This document shows, piece by piece, positions 4,176 to 5,617 of a DNA stretch of 5,617 nt. The position numbers and the translations under genes were made by a program. Under the pieces are notes generated by a model. That model made no database searches, was not told where the DNA came from, and worked only from the letters and a program-made list of their open reading frames with translations. Position 1 is the first letter of the stretch. Each line of letters begins with the position of its first letter. The stretch comes from an uncultured Archangium sp. Lineage in GTDB: Bacteria; Myxococcota; Myxococcia; Myxococcales; Myxococcaceae. The stretch spans positions 1-5,617 of the forward strand of contig CAMLFP010000368.1 of assembly GCA_946479335.1 (NCBI GenBank), written 5' to 3'.

Positions 4176-5612
4176 ATGGAGAAGGAAACGACGGACGTGC
4201 TGGTGGTGGGAGGCAGCCTCGTGGGGCTGTCTTCGGCGGTCTTCCTCGCGGCGAAGGGGGTGAAGGTGGTGTTGGTCGAGCCGCACCTCGGCAGCCACCC
4301 GCACCCGCGTGCGGTCGGTTACACGCAGCGCACGATGGAGCTGTTCCGCGCTGCCGGGCTGGGCAGCGTCATCCCCGAGGTGCCGAAGGGGTTCCGGCTG
4401 AAGCGCGCGGTCGTCGAGTGCCTCGCGGGTGAGTGGAGGCAAGACACGGAGTGGACCCCGCAGCAGGCCGGGGCGCTGGCGCCGGAGCTGGAGTACTCGC
4501 CGCACACCGGGGCGGCCATCGCGCAAGACCTCCTCGAGCCCAAGCTGCGCGCGCGCGCCCGGGAGCTCGGAGCGGAGCTGCGGCTCGGGAGCTCGATGAC
4601 GCGCTTCGTGCAAGACGCCGAGGGCGTCACCGCGGTGATCACCGAGAAGGGCGGGCGGGCGTACGAGGTGCGCGCGAAGTACCTGGTCGCCGCCGATGGG
4701 ACGAAGAGCGGCGTGCGCGAGGCGCTGGGCATCTCGCGGCGTGGCCCGGGGCCGTTGCAGACGGTGCACAGCGTGCTGTTCCGAGCAGAGCTCGAGGAGT
4801 ACCTGACCACCGAGATCCGCCAGTTCGAGATCGAACAGCCGGGGCTGCGCGCGTTCCTCACGACGTATGGCGAGAAGCGCTGGGTGCTGATGTTCCTCGA
4901 CGAGCGCGAGCGGAATGAGGCGGAGCTGCGTGAGGCGATCACGCTCGCGACGGGGCGGCCCGACGTGCCCGTGGAGATCATCACCACCGGCCGTTGGGAG
5001 CTGTCGGCGCTCATCGCCAACCAGTTCTCGAAGGGGCGCGTGTTCCTCGTGGGCGACGCGGCGCACACCTTGCCGCCGACGCGTGGGGGGTACGGCGCCA
5101 ACACCGGCATCGCCGACGCGCACAACCTCGCGTGGAAGCTGGCGGCGGTGCTGAAGGGCGAGTCTTCGCCGGGCCTGCTCGACACCTACGACGCTGAACG
5201 CAACCCCGTCGCGTGGACGCGCCTCGAACAGACCTTCGCGCGCCCCGACTACGCCCGGTACGCGAAGGGCTTCGAGGCGGTGCCGCTCTTCGACGACGCC
5301 GCGATGGAGTTCGGGCAGCTCTACCGCTCAGCCGGCGTCATCGGCGCCGACGCGAGCCTGCCCGCTGCCGCGCGCCCTGAGGTGTGGGCGGGGCAGCCCG
5401 GCACGCGCGCGCCGCACGCGATGATGAACGGCGCCTCCACGCTCGACCTCTTCGGAGATGGCTGGGTGCTGGTGTCGCCTGACGCGCGCTGGGCCGACGC
5501 CGCGAAGGGGCTCCCGGTTCGATTCGAGCGACTCACCGCCGATGTGGCGCGCGTGTTCGGTTTGAGTGCGCACGCCGCGTCGCTGGTACGCCCCGACGGC
5601 GTCATCGCCTAA
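4176..5612 (+). CDS. Class A FAD-dependent aromatic monooxygenase (PHBH fold)
   Basis: A 478-residue cytoplasmic flavoprotein expected to use NAD(P)H and O2 to hydroxylate a phenolic or polyketide-like aromatic. The three family fingerprints are present: the N-terminal dinucleotide fold DVLVVGGSLVGLSSAVFLAA (7-26) with Glu35 closing the second strand; YLVAADGTKSGVR with Asp174-Gly175; and GRVFLVGDAAHTLPPTRGGYGANTG (287-311) with Gly293-Asp294. HPRAVGYTQRTMEL (43-56) is the usual FAD-contact segment. The first glycine motif reads GGSLVG, with Ser14 in place of the middle Gly, a variant I recall from polyketide hydroxylase relatives. Residues about 395-478 are the thioredoxin-like C-terminal domain (LDLFGDGWVLV, SLVRPDGVIA). 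The protein stops directly after RPDGVIA, where relatives usually continue with Trp-Arg. The start is set by AAGGGAG 5 bases upstream. Divergence from a TetR gene with shared operators implies substrate-induced expression; detoxification or tailoring of an aromatic compound are the likely roles. Confidence 0.93.
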   Translation: MEKETTDVLVVGGSLVGLSSAVFLAAKGVKVVLVEPHLGSHPHPRAVGYTQRTMELFRAAGLGSVIPEVPKGFRLKRAVVECLAGEWRQDTEWTPQQAGALAPELEYSPHTGAAIAQDLLEPKLRARARELGAELRLGSSMTRFVQDAEGVTAVITEKGGRAYEVRAKYLVAADGTKSGVREALGISRRGPGPLQTVHSVLFRAELEEYLTTEIRQFEIEQPGLRAFLTTYGEKRWVLMFLDERERNEAELREAITLATGRPDVPVEIITTGRWELSALIANQFSKGRVFLVGDAAHTLPPTRGGYGANTGIADAHNLAWKLAAVLKGESSPGLLDTYDAERNPVAWTRLEQTFARPDYARYAKGFEAVPLFDDAAMEFGQLYRSAGVIGADASLPAAARPEVWAGQPGTRAPHAMMNGASTLDLFGDGWVLVSPDARWADAAKGLPVRFERLTADVARVFGLSAHAASLVRPDGVIA

Positions 5613-5617
5613 CGCTC

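Noticed and set aside
4158..5123. Minus-strand open frame of 321 codons opposite the monooxygenase
   Set aside because: The opposite strand carries all the flavoprotein motifs; this frame is Arg/His/Leu-rich and starts in the middle of the gene.

Overview
The window is GC-rich and gene-dense, with strong G/C preference at third codon positions and many spurious open frames opposite the real genes. It carries no tRNA, rRNA, CRISPR array or mobile element, and no gene-free stretch longer than about 110 bases. The gene style (compact LysR and TetR regulators, a lipoprotein-free secreted orphan, a Pro/Ala-rich FliK-like protein) fits a myxobacterium (Myxococcota) or a similar high-GC proteobacterium-like chromosome. 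That placement is inference from composition and gene character, not from a marker gene.

Layout, left to right. (1) A LysR-type regulator reads rightward from about 84 to 896; a second gene may start just to its left and leave the window leftward. (2) Two leftward genes follow, arranged tail-to-tail with the LysR gene. The upstream one (2826-1786) encodes a secreted protein with a likely OB-fold in its C-terminal half. The downstream one (1697-915) encodes a Pro/Ala-rich protein whose last ~70 residues resemble the C-terminal domain of flagellar hook-length or type III needle-length proteins (FliK/SctP type). (3) A rightward YjcF-type GNAT acetyltransferase (2919-3389) is divergent from the secreted-protein gene and meets the next gene tail-to-tail with only 3 bases between stop codons. 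(4) A leftward TetR-family repressor (4073-3393) is divergent from (5) a rightward class A FAD-dependent aromatic monooxygenase (4176-5612).

The best-supported functional unit is the TetR/monooxygenase pair. Its 102-base divergent intergenic region holds two copies of one palindromic operator with centres exactly 32 bases apart, plus a third half-site. One operator lies across the -35/spacer of the monooxygenase promoter and the other abuts the repressor's ribosome binding site. This is the expected design of a self-limiting, ligand-induced switch controlling oxidation of an aromatic or polyketide-like compound; the ligand and substrate cannot be read from sequence.

No wholly new system is evident. 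The most useful leads are the operator cluster, the monooxygenase stop codon located where relatives usually have a Trp, the nested palindromes over the LysR start, and the unexplained secreted OB-fold protein next to the FliK-like protein.
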